A stretch of DNA of 64,000 nt from Acidovorax sp. Leaf78 (GCF_001422735.1 NZ_LMLZ01000001.1:1298-65297); one strand, 5' to 3'. Positions 29,438 through 39,287 are shown, counted from the first letter of the stretch. Notes: generated from the letters alone by a model not told the origin. Translations and numbers: made by a program.

Positions 29438-29508
29438 GGGATGTCCGTTAGGTTGAGGCGCAGATGGGCTGCATTATCCCAGTTTGACGGCGGAGTCGCG
29501 CGCCCGCA

Positions 29509-30216
29509 TCAGCCTGCCAACTTTCGCAATGCGGTTTCCATTTTGGCCACCGCGGCCGCCTCGGTCTCCAGCTTCTTGAGCAGCACGTTGACCTTGTCCA
29601 GGCTGGCCTGCGTCGTGGCCTGCACGTTGGAGCCCACGAACGACACTTCCTTGGGGTTTTGCTCCACGTAGGTCACCAGCTCCATGGTGGCGGCCAGCAT
29701 GCCTTGGGTGGCCGGCAGCAGCTGCAGCATCAGCGCGGCCAGCTGCGTGACGAGCTTGTCGAATGCCGCGTCGTACACCACCCGCAGGTCGTCCGGCTGG
29801 GTCAGCGCCTTCTTCGCCGCGTTCGCGCGGTCCAGGCGCGCCTGCACTTCCTTTTGCGCCTGGGGCAGGTGCGCCAGCAGCTCGTTGACCTGGGTGCGCT
29901 TGGCGATCAACTGCGGCAGCGTGCGCGTGTTCTGCAGCGCGTTCATCATGCGCGTCAGCGGGGCCTCGTTCATCTCCTGGTTGAAGGCGGTGATGATGTC
30001 GTAGTGCGCCGCGTACGCACCGAACGCCTTGCGTTGCTGCTCGTTCAGTTGGGGCACGGCCGCGCGCTGGGTGTTGAGCACGCGGGTCTGCAGGAATTCG
30101 ATGAACGCCTTGCGCTCGCCGGGCTCGGAGCTGCACCCGTTCAAGGTCAGGGCGGCACCCAGGGAGAGGGCGCCCAGGCGGGTCAGGGCTGCGCGGCGGG
30201 AGGCGATGTCAAGCAT
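29509..30216 (-). CDS. DUF3053 (YiaF-like) lipoprotein
   Basis: 235 residues. Signal peptide with lipobox LNGC (C30), followed by SSEPGERKAFIEFLQTRVLN, which parallels E. coli YiaF (DUF3053). The rest is alpha-helical, rich in Gln, Leu and Ala, with coiled-coil potential at 90-140 and 190-230. ATG 30216 is chosen because it begins the signal peptide directly. A GGCCCG/CGGGCC hairpin (30237-30253) lies in its leader; the remaining 30254-30511 shows nothing recognisable. Function unknown. Confidence 0.8.
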   Translation of the reverse strand: MLDIASRRAALTRLGALSLGAALTLNGCSSEPGERKAFIEFLQTRVLNTQRAAVPQLNEQQRKAFGAYAAHYDIITAFNQEMNEAPLTRMMNALQNTRTLPQLIAKRTQVNELLAHLPQAQKEVQARLDRANAAKKALTQPDDLRVVYDAAFDKLVTQLAALMLQLLPATQGMLAATMELVTYVEQNPKEVSFVGSNVQATTQASLDKVNVLLKKLETEAAAVAKMETALRKLAG

Positions 30217-30511
30217 GGTGTCTCGCAAATGAAACCGGCCCGGAATGCGGGCCGCAGAAGGTATGGGAAGGTGGCTGGGAGTGCCGTCAGGCAAGCAGGC
30301 ACTCGGTGCGGTGGCGTAGCCCCGGCATCAGTGCTCCTTCGGTGCGAATGAGGCAGCACGAAGTTGCGATGTGGGGGCCTGTGATTATTGAATCGGCCGC
30401 GCCCGGCGTTCGGACCTCGTTTGTAACCATTGGTGGCTGGCGGTGGTTGGACGGAGTTGTGGGCGGCAGGGCCGCGCTCCATCCACGGCCGCCGCCAGGC
30501 CTCCCCCGTCA

Positions 30512-31348
30512 CTACATCCAGCGCCCGCCCGAGCAGCGCTCGATGCCCGCCAGGTCCTGCCGGCTGCTGACCGCGGCAAAGCCCGTTGCGCGCAACAGAT
30601 CACGCACCGCCTCGGCCTGGTCATACCCGTGCTCCAGCAGCAGCCACCCTCCTGCCACCAGATGCGCTGGCGCCTGGGCCACGATGGTCCGGATGTCCTC
30701 CAGCCCGTCTGCGCCGCTGGCCAGGGCCTGCAGGGGCTCGTGGGTCAGGGCGGCCAGGTGCGGGTCCTCTGCGGCGATGTAGGGCGGGTTGGAGACGATG
30801 GCGTCGAACACCACGCTGTCCAGGCCGGCCATCCAGTTGCCCTGCCGGAAGTGCACGGGCAGGCCCAGCCGGGTGGCGTTGGCCTGCGCCACGGCCAGGG
30901 CGTCGCTGCTGGCGTCCACCGCCAGCACCTGGGCGGTGGGGCGTTGGCTTTGCAGGGCCAGGGCGATGGCGCCGCTGCCCGTGCCCAGGTCCGCCAGCCG
31001 CGGTGCGGGCAGTGGGGCGATCAGCTCCAGGGCCCAGTCCACCAGCGTTTCGGTGTCGGGGCGCGGGTCCAGCACCCGCGCGTCCACCTGCAGCGCCAGA
31101 CCGTAGAACTCCTTGCGGCCGGTGAGGTACGCCACGGGCTCGCCCGCCGCGCGGCGCTGGCACAGCGCGATGAACTGCGCCTGCGCGGCCTCATCGAGCT
31201 CATCGGTGTCGTGCGCCAGCAGCCAGGCGCGGCCTGCGTCGGGGCGGCCCAGCGTGTGCAGCAGCAGCAACTGGGCATCGATGCGGGCCAGGCCCAGGGT
31301 GTGAGCCTGGCTCAGGGCCTGGGCGAGGGTAGGGTGGGTGTGGATCAC
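30512..31348 (-). CDS. prmC: Release factor glutamine methyltransferase
   Basis: Methylates the GGQ glutamine of RF1 and RF2. 278 residues: helical N-terminal substrate domain (1-90), Rossmann methyltransferase with DLGTGSG (120-126) and the catalytic NPPY (187-190). Lies downstream of its substrate gene prfA, as usual. The GTG start at 31348 lies at the edge of a degenerate repeat copy (E), so the initiation site may have been shaped by that repeat. Confidence 0.94.
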   Translation of the reverse strand: MIHTHPTLAQALSQAHTLGLARIDAQLLLLHTLGRPDAGRAWLLAHDTDELDEAAQAQFIALCQRRAAGEPVAYLTGRKEFYGLALQVDARVLDPRPDTETLVDWALELIAPLPAPRLADLGTGSGAIALALQSQRPTAQVLAVDASSDALAVAQANATRLGLPVHFRQGNWMAGLDSVVFDAIVSNPPYIAAEDPHLAALTHEPLQALASGADGLEDIRTIVAQAPAHLVAGGWLLLEHGYDQAEAVRDLLRATGFAAVSSRQDLAGIERCSGGRWM

Positions 31349-31401
31349 TATGATTTTGATAGCTGGGGGCGCTTTTCCGGCGTGCGGTAGGGCGGGTTTT
31401 T
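31347..31401 (+). repeat. Comamonad intergenic repeat, copy E (degenerate)
   Basis: CACTATGATTTTGATAGCTG...GGCGCTT...GTGCGGTAGGGCGGGTTTTT. It fills half of the prfA-prmC gap and touches the prmC start codon. Confidence 0.55.
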
Positions 31402-31450
31402 ATTCATGCTTTAGCCCTGTGCTGCGGGGTGTGCCTGCGGGGTTGGCAGC

Positions 31451-32563
31451 TCAGGCCGCCGTTCCCATCTCCAGCTCTTCCAGTTGCTCGGCCTCGCGCG
31501 CATGGGCCAGGGCCTGCAGCACGTCGGCCAGGTCGCCTTCCATCACGTACAGCAGCTTGTACAGCGTGAGGTTGATGCGGTGGTCCGTCAGCCGCCCTTG
31601 CGGAAAGTTGTATGTGCGGATGCGGTCGCTGCGGTCGCCGCTGCCGATCAGGCCCTTGCGCAGCGCGGCCTCCTTGGCGGCGCGCTCGCTGCGGTCCTTT
31701 TCTTGAATCCGCGCCTGCAGCACCTGCAGCGCCTTGGCCTTGTTGGCGTGCTGGCTGCGGCCGTCCTGGCACTCGGCCACGATGCCGGTGGGCAAGTGCA
31801 CCACACGCACGGCCGAATCGGTCTTGTTGATGTGCTGGCCGCCCGCGCCCGATGCACGGAAGGTGTCGATGCGCAGGTCCGCCGGGTTGATCTTGATGGC
31901 CTCGTGCTCGTCGGGCTCGGGCATCACGGCCACGGTGCAGGCGCTGGTGTGGATGCGGCCCTGCGTTTCGGTGGCGGGCACGCGCTGCACGCGGTGGCCG
32001 CCGGACTCGAATTTCAGCGCGCCGTACACACCGCTGCCGGAAGGGCCCGTGCCGGGCGCGCCCTCCACGCGGAGCACGATTTCCTTGTAGCCGCCCAGCT
32101 CGGACGCGTTCTCGCTCACGACCTCCACCTTCCAGCCCACGGTGGTGGCGTAGCGGGTGTACATGCGCGTCAGGTCGCCCGCGAACAGGGCCGATTCGTC
32201 GCCGCCCGTGCCCGCGCGGATTTCGACGAACGCGTTGCGCGCATCGTCCGGGTCCTTGGGCAGCAGCAGGCGCTGCAGTTCGTCTTCAAGCTGCAGCAGC
32301 TCGGCCTCGGCGCTGGTGATTTCTTCCTGCGCCATCTCGGCCATGTCGGGGTCGGCCAGCATCTCGCGCGCGCCGGCCAGGTCGGCCTCGCGCTGCTGGT
32401 AGCGGGCGTAGCGGCCGGCGATCTGCGTGACTTCGGCATGCTCGCGCGAAATGGTGCGGTACTGCGCCATGTCGCTCATGATGTCCTCGCGCGAGAGCAG
32501 GAAGTCGAGTTCGCCCAGGCGCTGCGCGTAGCGCTCCAGCTGGCTTCGGAGAAAGGGTTTCAT
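31451..32563 (-). CDS. prfA: Peptide chain release factor 1
   Basis: Terminates translation at UAG and UAA. 370 residues: stop-codon motif PAT at 196-198 ([14 protein letters not shown]) and the catalytic GGQ at 241-243 ([19 protein letters not shown]). Follows hemA on the same strand, the hemA-prfA-prmC order conserved in proteobacteria. Repeat copy F occupies most of the 117-base gap upstream. Confidence 0.97.
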   Translation of the reverse strand: MKPFLRSQLERYAQRLGELDFLLSREDIMSDMAQYRTISREHAEVTQIAGRYARYQQREADLAGAREMLADPDMAEMAQEEITSAEAELLQLEDELQRLLLPKDPDDARNAFVEIRAGTGGDESALFAGDLTRMYTRYATTVGWKVEVVSENASELGGYKEIVLRVEGAPGTGPSGSGVYGALKFESGGHRVQRVPATETQGRIHTSACTVAVMPEPDEHEAIKINPADLRIDTFRASGAGGQHINKTDSAVRVVHLPTGIVAECQDGRSQHANKAKALQVLQARIQEKDRSERAAKEAALRKGLIGSGDRSDRIRTYNFPQGRLTDHRINLTLYKLLYVMEGDLADVLQALAHAREAEQLEELEMGTAA

Positions 32564-32583
32564 GCGAGGAAGGTAAAAATGGG

Positions 32584-32642
32584 TTTGCTACTGATTTTGT
32601 AGCTGCTGGCGCTTGTCTATCAAGCGCTGAGGGCCGATTGGA
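32584..32642 (+). repeat. Comamonad intergenic repeat, copy F (near-consensus)
   Basis: TTTGCTACTGATTTTGTAGC, TGCTGGCGCTTG, TCTAT, CAAGCGCTGAGGGCCGATT. The inner GCGCTTG/CAAGCGC arms form a perfect 7-bp stem with 5-base loop. Lies between hemA and prfA. Confidence 0.85.
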
Positions 32643-32680
32643 CTTGCAATCGGGGCGGGCTGTGCAGCGGGCGAGCGCCG

Positions 32681-34006
32681 CTACAACCCGTGCGGCGGCT
32701 TGGCTTGCGAGCGCAGGAACAGGCGCGAGACGGTCTGGGCCGTCTGGGCGCGCACCTCGGCGTCACCCGCCCGCAGCTCGGCCAGGGTGCCGTGCAGCAT
32801 CTTTTGCGTGAGGCCGCGCGATAGCGCCTCCAGCACGGCGTCCACGTCCTCGCCCTTGGCCAGCAGCTTCTTGGCGCGGGCAATTTCCAGCGCGCGCCAC
32901 TCGTCGGTCTGGGCGTTGAGCTGCTGGATCAGCGGCACCACGCCACCGGCCTCGCCCACGGGGCTGCGCAGCTCCATCCAGTGCATGAAGCTCTGCACGC
33001 CCGCGTCGATGATGGCTTCGGCCTGGGCCACGGCGGCCTGGCGGTTGGCCTGCGCCGTCTGCACCACGCTGGCCAGGTCGTCCACGGTGTACAGGTACAC
33101 GTCGCCCAGCGCCTTGACCTCGGGCTCGATGTCGCGCGGCACGGCCAGGTCGACCATGAACATGGGGCGGTGGCGGCGCTTTTTGAGGGCACGCTCCACG
33201 GCGCCCAGGCCGATGATGGGCAGGCTGCTGGCTGTGCAGCTGATGACGGCGTCGAACTCGTGCAGGCGCTCAGGCAGGTCGGCCAGGCGCATCACCTCGC
33301 CGCCGAAGCGGGTGGCCAGCTTCTCACCGCGCTCGAGCGTGCGGTTGGCAATTGCGATCTGCTTGGGGTTCTTGGCTGCGAAGTGCGTGGCGCACAGCTC
33401 GATCATTTCGCCCGCGCCGACGAACAGCACGCGGATCTTGCCGAGGTCTTCGAACAGCTGGCTGGCCAGCCGCACCGAAGCGGCCGCCATGCTGATGCTG
33501 TGCGCGCCGATCTCGGTGCTGGTGCGCACCTCCTTGGCCACGGCAAAGCTGCGCTGGAACAGCTGGTTGAGCGTGGTGCCCAGGGCGCCGGCGGTTTCGG
33601 CGGCGCGCACGGCGTCCTTCATCTGGCCCAGGATCTGCGCCTCGCCCAGCACCATCGAGTCGAGCCCGCTGGCCACGCGGAAGGCATGGCGCGCGACCAG
33701 GCTGTCTTCCAGGGTGTAGGAGTGCGATCGCAGCAGCGCGGGGCTCACGCCGCCGCTTTGCGCCAGCCAGCCCAGCGTGTGGTCCAGCGCCGGGCCGGGC
33801 GTGGAGGTGGGGGCGGCGCAGTAAATTTCGGTGCGGTTGCAGGTGGAGATGATGGCGGTCTCCACCCCCGGATGGCGGCTCGTGCCGCCCAGCGACTGGC
33901 GCAGGCCCTGCAGCGTGGGCTCGATCTGATCGAGCGCGAACGCGAACCGGCCGCGCAGGTCGAGGGGCGCGGTGGTGTGGTTGATCCCGAGGGCCCAGAC
34001 TGCCAT
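32681..34006 (-). CDS. hemA: Glutamyl-tRNA reductase
   Basis: Reduces Glu-tRNA to glutamate-1-semialdehyde, the first step of C5-pathway haem synthesis. 441 residues: catalytic domain with STCNRTE (C56 nucleophile), NADPH domain with VGAGEM and the dimerisation helix near the C-terminus. ATG 34006 is used. A TATAAT (34020-34015, minus strand) ends 8 bases before the ATG, which would make the mRNA almost leaderless. Confidence 0.97.
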   Translation of the reverse strand: MAVWALGINHTTAPLDLRGRFAFALDQIEPTLQGLRQSLGGTSRHPGVETAIISTCNRTEIYCAAPTSTPGPALDHTLGWLAQSGGVSPALLRSHSYTLEDSLVARHAFRVASGLDSMVLGEAQILGQMKDAVRAAETAGALGTTLNQLFQRSFAVAKEVRTSTEIGAHSISMAAASVRLASQLFEDLGKIRVLFVGAGEMIELCATHFAAKNPKQIAIANRTLERGEKLATRFGGEVMRLADLPERLHEFDAVISCTASSLPIIGLGAVERALKKRRHRPMFMVDLAVPRDIEPEVKALGDVYLYTVDDLASVVQTAQANRQAAVAQAEAIIDAGVQSFMHWMELRSPVGEAGGVVPLIQQLNAQTDEWRALEIARAKKLLAKGEDVDAVLEALSRGLTQKMLHGTLAELRAGDAEVRAQTAQTVSRLFLRSQAKPPHGL

Positions 34007-34014
34007 AGCCGCCA

Positions 34015-34020
34015 ATTATA
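34015..34020 (-). promoter_or_regulatory. Putative -10 box of hemA
   Basis: Perfect TATAAT on the minus strand, 8 bases from the hemA ATG; the -35 is weak. If used, the transcript starts at or within 2-3 bases of the start codon. Confidence 0.4.
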
Positions 34021-34078
34021 AAATTGTTGGCTGGTGTAAGCAGCCTTGCTTGCCAAAGCCTTGATTTGGGTCAATTCC

Positions 34079-34354
34079 ATGGGTCCCCTCGACATCTTCA
34101 ACCACACGCTCAACTTCATGGCCCCGGCCGCTGCCGTGGCCCTGCTGCTGGTGCTGTGCGGCCGCCTGTTCGGTGCCAAGGGGACGGCGGCCATGGCCGG
34201 TTGGCGCCAAGTCGCTGTTGTTTTTGTGGTCGGCCTCGTGGTGCTGGGCGGCGGCCTGCTGGTGTGGGGCCGCGACGGAAAAATGCTGACCTATGCCGCG
34301 CTGGTGGTGGGTTGCGCGACCACGCAGTGGGTGCTGCTGCGCGGCTGGCGCTAA
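34079..34354 (+). CDS. Small hydrophobic membrane protein, unknown
   Basis: 91 residues starting MGPLDIFNHTLNFMAP, with three predicted membrane segments (about 8-30, 42-62 and 69-85) separated by short basic loops. Divergent from hemA and convergent with the LysE-type gene. I do not recognise a family. Good codon usage and three clean helices favour a real gene. No clear Shine-Dalgarno; a TTG start at 34046 is also possible. Confidence 0.6.
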   Translation: MGPLDIFNHTLNFMAPAAAVALLLVLCGRLFGAKGTAAMAGWRQVAVVFVVGLVVLGGGLLVWGRDGKMLTYAALVVGCATTQWVLLRGWR

Positions 34355-34376
34355 GGGCGCTCGCCAGGAGGCGCGG

Positions 34377-35015
34377 TCAGCCCAGCTTGTGCCGTGTCTG
34401 CAGCAGTCCCAGGCCCAGTGCGATGAAGGTTGCGCCCACGATGCGGTTGAACAGCTTGGCGTGCGCCACGACGTGGCCCTTCACCAGCGCGATCAGCGCC
34501 ACGTAGAACGCGTGCGAGACCAGCGCCCAGACGGCGAAAGTTGTGGTCAGCAGCAGGTACTGCATCCACAGCGGCTCGCCGGGCACGATGAACTGCGGAA
34601 ACAGGGCCGAGAAGAACAGGATGGCCTTGGGGTTGGTCAGCGACACGCCCAGGCCTTGTGCCAGCAGTTGCCAGTTCTTGCGCTCTCGCCGCTCCACAGG
34701 CGCCATGCCTGCATCGTTGCCGATCAGCGGGTCCTTGCTGCGCCAGCGCTTGATACCCAGCCAGATCAGGTACATCGCACCGACCACTTTCATGACCAGG
34801 AACGCATCCGCCGACATGCTGAGAATGGTCCCCATGCCGATCATCGCCAGCCCCGACACGGCGAAGATCCCGATCACGCTGCCCAGTGAGCTGAACACCG
34901 TCCGCCGTGGCCCGACGTCGACCGAGTTCGATACCGCCAGCAGCACGGCCGGGCCGGGCGTAAAACACATCAGCAGCGAGACGCCGCAAAACAGGAGCCA
35001 GTGGGCGAAGGTCAT
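34377..35015 (-). CDS. LysE/RhtB family amino-acid exporter
   Basis: 212 residues with six hydrophobic segments and the family signature FTPGPAVLL at 18-26, plus the NPKAILFF segment. Exports amino acids or homoserine-lactone-like compounds in characterised relatives; the substrate here is unknown. Starts at ATG 35015. Confidence 0.88.
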   Translation of the reverse strand: MTFAHWLLFCGVSLLMCFTPGPAVLLAVSNSVDVGPRRTVFSSLGSVIGIFAVSGLAMIGMGTILSMSADAFLVMKVVGAMYLIWLGIKRWRSKDPLIGNDAGMAPVERRERKNWQLLAQGLGVSLTNPKAILFFSALFPQFIVPGEPLWMQYLLLTTTFAVWALVSHAFYVALIALVKGHVVAHAKLFNRIVGATFIALGLGLLQTRHKLG

Positions 35016-35173
35016 GGTGAGGGTGTTTCAGTGGCTGCGGACAGAGCGGTTTTTGGGGACGAGCGGGCAGCCCTTGCAACGGGTCGCTTGCGGGTAACAC
35101 CCCGTGCCAGCCCCTGAAAGCCAGCCTAAGCTGCAAGCTTTCTGTTCAGCAACCCCAATAAGGAGATCTTCGC

Positions 35174-36142
35174 ATGCGCCTGCGCACCTGCCTGGCTGTC
35201 GCCGCCCTGGCCTTTTTGTCGTCCGCAGCCGCCCTGGCCCAGGGCTTCCCGTCCAAGCCGATCCGCATCGTGGTGGGCTTTCCGGCCGGGGGGCCCCTCG
35301 ACCAGCACGCGCGGTTGCTCACCGACAAGCTGCAGGCCGTGCTGGGCCAGCCGGTGCTGGTCGACTACAAGGCCGGCGCGGGCGGCACGGTGGGCGCGCA
35401 GGACGTGATGAAGGCCCCGCCGGACGGCCACACGCTCATGCTGGCCAACACCGGCGTGATGGTGATCAACCCGGCGCTGTACAGCCGCCTGCCGTACGCC
35501 ACGCTCAAGGACTTCACGCCCATCGCGCGCACCGCCATGCAGCCGCTGGCGCTGCTGGTCAACACCAACGTGCCTGCCAAGAACCTGCAGGAGTTCATGG
35601 CGTACGCCAAGTCGCGCCCGGGGCAGGTCAACTTCGGCTCGGCGGGCAATGGCGGCATCAGCCACCTGGTGCCCGAGATGTTCAAGACCGCCACGGGCCT
35701 CTTCATGGTGCACATCCCGTACCGCGGCAGCGCACCGGCGTTCACCGACCTGATCGGCGGTCAGGTGCAGTTCATGGCCGAGAGCATTCCGCAGGCCGCC
35801 TCGTACCACAAGCAGGGCAAGGTGCGCGCCCTGGCCGTGACCAGCCGCGAGCGCAACCCCGCGCTGCCCGAGGTGCCCACCGTGATCGAAAGCGGCATCA
35901 AGGGCTTCGAGGTCGTGGGCTTCTACGGCTTCCTGGCCCCGGCCGGTACGCCCAAGGACGTGGTGGCCAAGCTCAGCGACGCGTTCGGCCAGGTGATGCA
36001 GTCGCCGGACGTGAAGAACCGCATGGTGAGCCAGGGCGCCGACCCGGCATTTCTGGGCTCGGAGGACTTTGCGAAGTTCCTGGCGAGTGAAATGCCGCGC
36101 TGGGCGGATGCGGTGAAGAAGTCCGGGGCGAAGCTGGATTAG
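35174..36142 (+). CDS. Bug (TctC) family periplasmic solute-binding protein
   Basis: 322 residues: Sec signal peptide cleaved near ALA-22, then a two-lobed binding fold beginning YPSKPIR-like (FPSKPIRIVVGFPAGG) and containing GGTVGAQDVMKAPPDGHT. Burkholderiales carry many such orphan binding proteins for carboxylates and aromatic acids. No TctAB membrane genes are adjacent, so the partner transporter is unknown. AAGGAG precedes the ATG. Confidence 0.92.
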   Translation: MRLRTCLAVAALAFLSSAAALAQGFPSKPIRIVVGFPAGGPLDQHARLLTDKLQAVLGQPVLVDYKAGAGGTVGAQDVMKAPPDGHTLMLANTGVMVINPALYSRLPYATLKDFTPIARTAMQPLALLVNTNVPAKNLQEFMAYAKSRPGQVNFGSAGNGGISHLVPEMFKTATGLFMVHIPYRGSAPAFTDLIGGQVQFMAESIPQAASYHKQGKVRALAVTSRERNPALPEVPTVIESGIKGFEVVGFYGFLAPAGTPKDVVAKLSDAFGQVMQSPDVKNRMVSQGADPAFLGSEDFAKFLASEMPRWADAVKKSGAKLD

Positions 36143-36488
36143 GCAGAGGCCGTGGGGTCGTGCGTCCGCATGCGCATCCCCATCCCCATCCCCATCCGTC
36201 CACGCTGAGCCTGTCGAAGCGCCGCGCAAGGCTTCGACAAGCTCAGCCCGAACGGTGGGTGAGAAGGTTGGTGGGCTGGCGTGTTGGCAGTCAGGTCTGG
36301 AGGCTGTGCGCGGCTACCACCCAACCCAACCTCTCAACCATCCCATCACCCACCACCCGTTCACGCTGAGCCTGTCGAAGCGCAGCGCCAGGCCTCAGCA
36401 AACCCAGCCCCGCCAGCGTGTGATGTTGATGAAAAAAGCCGTCTACCGCGCATCCAGCAAGCGCAAATAGCTATGAATAATGTAGCAA
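36143..36488. other. Repeat-rich non-coding gap after the Bug gene
   Basis: 346 bases with no credible gene. It holds four tandem CCCATC-type hexamers (36174-36197), an inverted pair of a TTCGACAAGCTCAGC element (36203-36247), a third copy of that element at 36361-36380, and a minus-strand copy of the main repeat (36432-36490). Confidence 0.8.
36203..36247. repeat. Inverted pair of the TTCGACAAGCTCAGC element
   Basis: GCTGAGCCTGTCGAAGC (36204-36220) and GCTTCGACAAGCTCAGC (36231-36247) form a near-perfect 17-bp stem with a 10-base loop. A single copy recurs at 36361-36380. As I recall, this element is widespread next to genes in many environmental proteobacteria. Probably ends or protects the Bug transcript. 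Confidence 0.7.
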
Positions 36489-36490
36489 CT
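36432..36490 (-). repeat. Comamonad intergenic repeat, copy G (minus orientation)
   Basis: Read on the minus strand: AGTTGCTACATTATTCATAGC, then TATTTGCGCTTG, CTGGATGCGCGGTAGACGGC and TTTTTT. It begins at the TAG stop of the MscS-type gene and ends in a T-run, so it may act as its terminator. Confidence 0.75.
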
Positions 36491-39164
36491 ACCCCGGCGC
36501 ACCCTGCTGCGGCTGCGGCACGCTGACCGTCGACAACGGGCCTGCAGCCGCCACCGGCGCATACGGCGCCACCGCCGTCGTGGCCGGTGGCGACAGCGCC
36601 AGCCCTGCGTCGCGCAGCGCGGCGAGGATGGTGAACAGCAGATCGCTGCGCACGCCGCCCGCGTTGCGCGGGTTGCTCACATAGCCGATGGCCAGAAAGG
36701 TCAGCGTGCCGTTCAGGATGCCTTCGAGCTGCACGATGGGCTCGGGGTTGTCCAGCACGCCCTCGTGCTCTTCAAAGGCTTTGAGGATCAGGTCGCGCAT
36801 GCGCGCGGCGTCCGTGTCCAGCGGGGCGGGCAGGCGCAGCAGCACCCGGCCCGGCGCGCCGGCCAGCGTCATGTTGCGCACGGTCTTGGTGATGAACTCC
36901 GAGTTGGGCACGATGACGGTGGAGCGGTCGCCCAGCTGGATCTCGGTGGCGCGCACGTTCACGCGGCGCACGTCGCCTTCGGTCTCGCCCAGCACCACCC
37001 AGTCGCCTACCTTCACCGGGCGCTCGGCCAGCAGGATCAGGCCCGAGATGAAGTTCTGCACGATGGCCTGCAGTCCGAAGCCGATGCCCACCGACAGCGC
37101 GCTGGCCACCCACGCGATGCGCTCCACGCTGATGCCCAGGCCCGCCAGCGCCACCGCGATCACCAGCACGCCGCCCACGTAGCCCAGCAGCGTGACGATG
37201 GAGCTGCGCATGCCCGGCTCGAGCGAGGTGTTGGGAAAGTAGCGGTCGCTCAGCCAGCGCTTGAGCACGCGGATCATCAGCAGCCCCGCCACCACCACGG
37301 CCAGCGCGGTCAGCAGCGCCTGCGGCGCCAGCGTGATGTCGCCCACCTTGAGGCTGTGGTCCACGGTGCTGCCCCGGCGAAAGACCTCATCGAACCCGGT
37401 GCCGAACGGCGCCATGAGCGCGATCACCATGTAGAAGAACAGCGCCACGCGCAGCACGCCCGACACCAGCACGGAGGCTTGGTCGAGCAGCTTGGCATCG
37501 AGCCCCAGGCCCTTGTGCAGCCGCTCGCCGAAGCCGCCCTTGGACGACAGCACGGCCTCGCACACGTCGTCCGCCAGCTGGAACAAGAGGTAGGTGGTGG
37601 CGAACACCACGCCCGTCCACAGCATCTGCCGCGTGAGCGTGCCGGCCAGCGCGACATAGCCGAACACCACCAGCAGCACCGTGGCCAGCGTGGCCACGCC
37701 CGCCGCAGCCACCAAGAGGCCGACCCAGATCGGGCGGGGGGGCGCATCGGCAGGAGGGGCTGCGCCGTCGGCCGCGTGGCTGGCGTCCTGCTGCGCTGCA
37801 TCCGCCGCCACAGGCCCGCCGGGGCTGGCGCGCAGGTGGCGCAGCGCCAGGGCCACGATGGCCGAGAGCAGCAGGGCCGTGGCCGCGTGCACGGTGACCT
37901 CGGCCGCCAGGCTCGCGCCCACGATGCCGTTGACCTCGTTCACCACGCCGCTGGCCGATGCCACGATGGCCACCGACCAGGGGTAGGGGCTCAGCCGCCG
38001 CGCCAGCTCGTCCGACAGGCCCGGCAGGCGCCAGGAGCTGCGCTTGCGCGCCAGCAGCGCATGCCCCAGCCCGACGATGAAGGCCGCGAACACCGCCTGC
38101 CGCACGGTGGCCTGTGCCAGCGCCCGCAGGCGGTCGTTGAAGTTGCCGTCCACCTCCAGCCCCGTCCAGGCCAGCTGGGCCGCCATGCCGATGATGAGCA
38201 CATAGACCAGCACCGAGGTGGAGGCCAGCAGCGAGCGGCGCAGCCGCCCCGCCGGCAGCCGCGCGGGCGCCAGGCGCACCAGCACGCGCTCGGCCAGCCA
38301 GGTGCCGGCCACGGCCAGCAGCACGGCGCCGATGAGGCTCAGCCAGAAGACCGAGCGGTGCTCCGGGGCCAGGGCCACGGCGGTCGCGTCGCGCAGGTCG
38401 TTGCCCAGCAGCTGCAGCCGGGCGAGGTCGCCTGGTGCCGCGTTGCGCAGTGCGCGCCAGAAGGTGCTGCCCAGTGGCGAATCGGTGCGTGTGGTGAGGG
38501 CGGCCTGGAACTGCTCGCGCCGCTGGCGCAGCAGTTCGGTGCCGCGCTGCTCGGCATCCACGCTGATGAGGCGCGCGAGCTTGAGATCGCCGTCCACCAC
38601 CGCGCGCTGCTTGCCCAGGCTGGCGCGCTGCTCGGCCACGTCCGGGGCGTCGGGCGTGGCGCCTTTCTCGGGCGCGGGGCCCAGGCCCGACAGGCGCGAG
38701 TCGATGTCGGCCAGCTCTTCGGTGCGGCGGGTGGTCAGTTGCTCCGCCGCCTTGCCGATGGCGTTGACGTCGGACAGCAGCTTGCGCCCGTCGTCCTCTT
38801 CGCCCAGCTTTTGCGGTATGGCGTCGAGCTGCCGGCGCAGCTCGTCCACCGTGGGCAGCGGTACCTCTGCAGCGGCCGGTTTGCTGGCGGTGGTGGCGGC
38901 CGCGGGGGCGGCTTTGGTCTGTCCCTGCGCGTTGGCGGTGGTGGCGGCAGTGCCCATCGCGCCCGCCAGGCACAGCATGGCGATCAGGCGGGGCAGGCAC
39001 CAGCGCCAGACAGCGGCCCGGCGTTGGTGGGCGGGTAACTCCCCGTGCGGCCGCGCAGGCTCGGTGGCCGCCGTCATTGTCGCGGTGGGTTGTTGGGTGG
39101 TGGCAGCGGCAGCGCGCGGGCGAAGGGTGGCCGCAGCGGCACGGCGCAGGAAAAGCAGTGGCAT
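36489..39164 (-). CDS. MscS-type mechanosensitive channel with DUF3772 N-terminal domain
   Basis: 891 residues. A signal-peptide-like segment (about 60-80), a helical periplasmic DUF3772 region (about 95-240), a membrane part of about ten helices and a C-terminal MscS module with the pore motif NFISGLILLAERPVKVGDWV and a beta-domain. Resembles the large MscS homologues YbiO/MscK in layout. Start uncertain: ATG 39164 is used, ATG 39077 would place the signal peptide nearer the N-terminus. No clear Shine-Dalgarno at either. Confidence 0.85.
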   Translation of the reverse strand: MPLLFLRRAAAATLRPRAAAATTQQPTATMTAATEPARPHGELPAHQRRAAVWRWCLPRLIAMLCLAGAMGTAATTANAQGQTKAAPAAATTASKPAAAEVPLPTVDELRRQLDAIPQKLGEEDDGRKLLSDVNAIGKAAEQLTTRRTEELADIDSRLSGLGPAPEKGATPDAPDVAEQRASLGKQRAVVDGDLKLARLISVDAEQRGTELLRQRREQFQAALTTRTDSPLGSTFWRALRNAAPGDLARLQLLGNDLRDATAVALAPEHRSVFWLSLIGAVLLAVAGTWLAERVLVRLAPARLPAGRLRRSLLASTSVLVYVLIIGMAAQLAWTGLEVDGNFNDRLRALAQATVRQAVFAAFIVGLGHALLARKRSSWRLPGLSDELARRLSPYPWSVAIVASASGVVNEVNGIVGASLAAEVTVHAATALLLSAIVALALRHLRASPGGPVAADAAQQDASHAADGAAPPADAPPRPIWVGLLVAAAGVATLATVLLVVFGYVALAGTLTRQMLWTGVVFATTYLLFQLADDVCEAVLSSKGGFGERLHKGLGLDAKLLDQASVLVSGVLRVALFFYMVIALMAPFGTGFDEVFRRGSTVDHSLKVGDITLAPQALLTALAVVVAGLLMIRVLKRWLSDRYFPNTSLEPGMRSSIVTLLGYVGGVLVIAVALAGLGISVERIAWVASALSVGIGFGLQAIVQNFISGLILLAERPVKVGDWVVLGETEGDVRRVNVRATEIQLGDRSTVIVPNSEFITKTVRNMTLAGAPGRVLLRLPAPLDTDAARMRDLILKAFEEHEGVLDNPEPIVQLEGILNGTLTFLAIGYVSNPRNAGGVRSDLLFTILAALRDAGLALSPPATTAVAPYAPVAAAGPLSTVSVPQPQQGAPG

Positions 39165-39287
39165 CCGCCGATTGTCGGCGGCAGGCGGTGCAGCGGGGTT
39201 AACAAACTGTAGGCCGCCGCCAAAGCTGCCCGTGGGCCAGGGCCGCAGCGGGCCCGGCCACACCGTCGCGCCGAACGGGAAAAGCGA

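Noticed and set aside
36174..36197. CRISPR-like array (tandem CCCATC units)
   Set aside because: Units are 6 bp, without spacers or cas genes; a simple sequence repeat.
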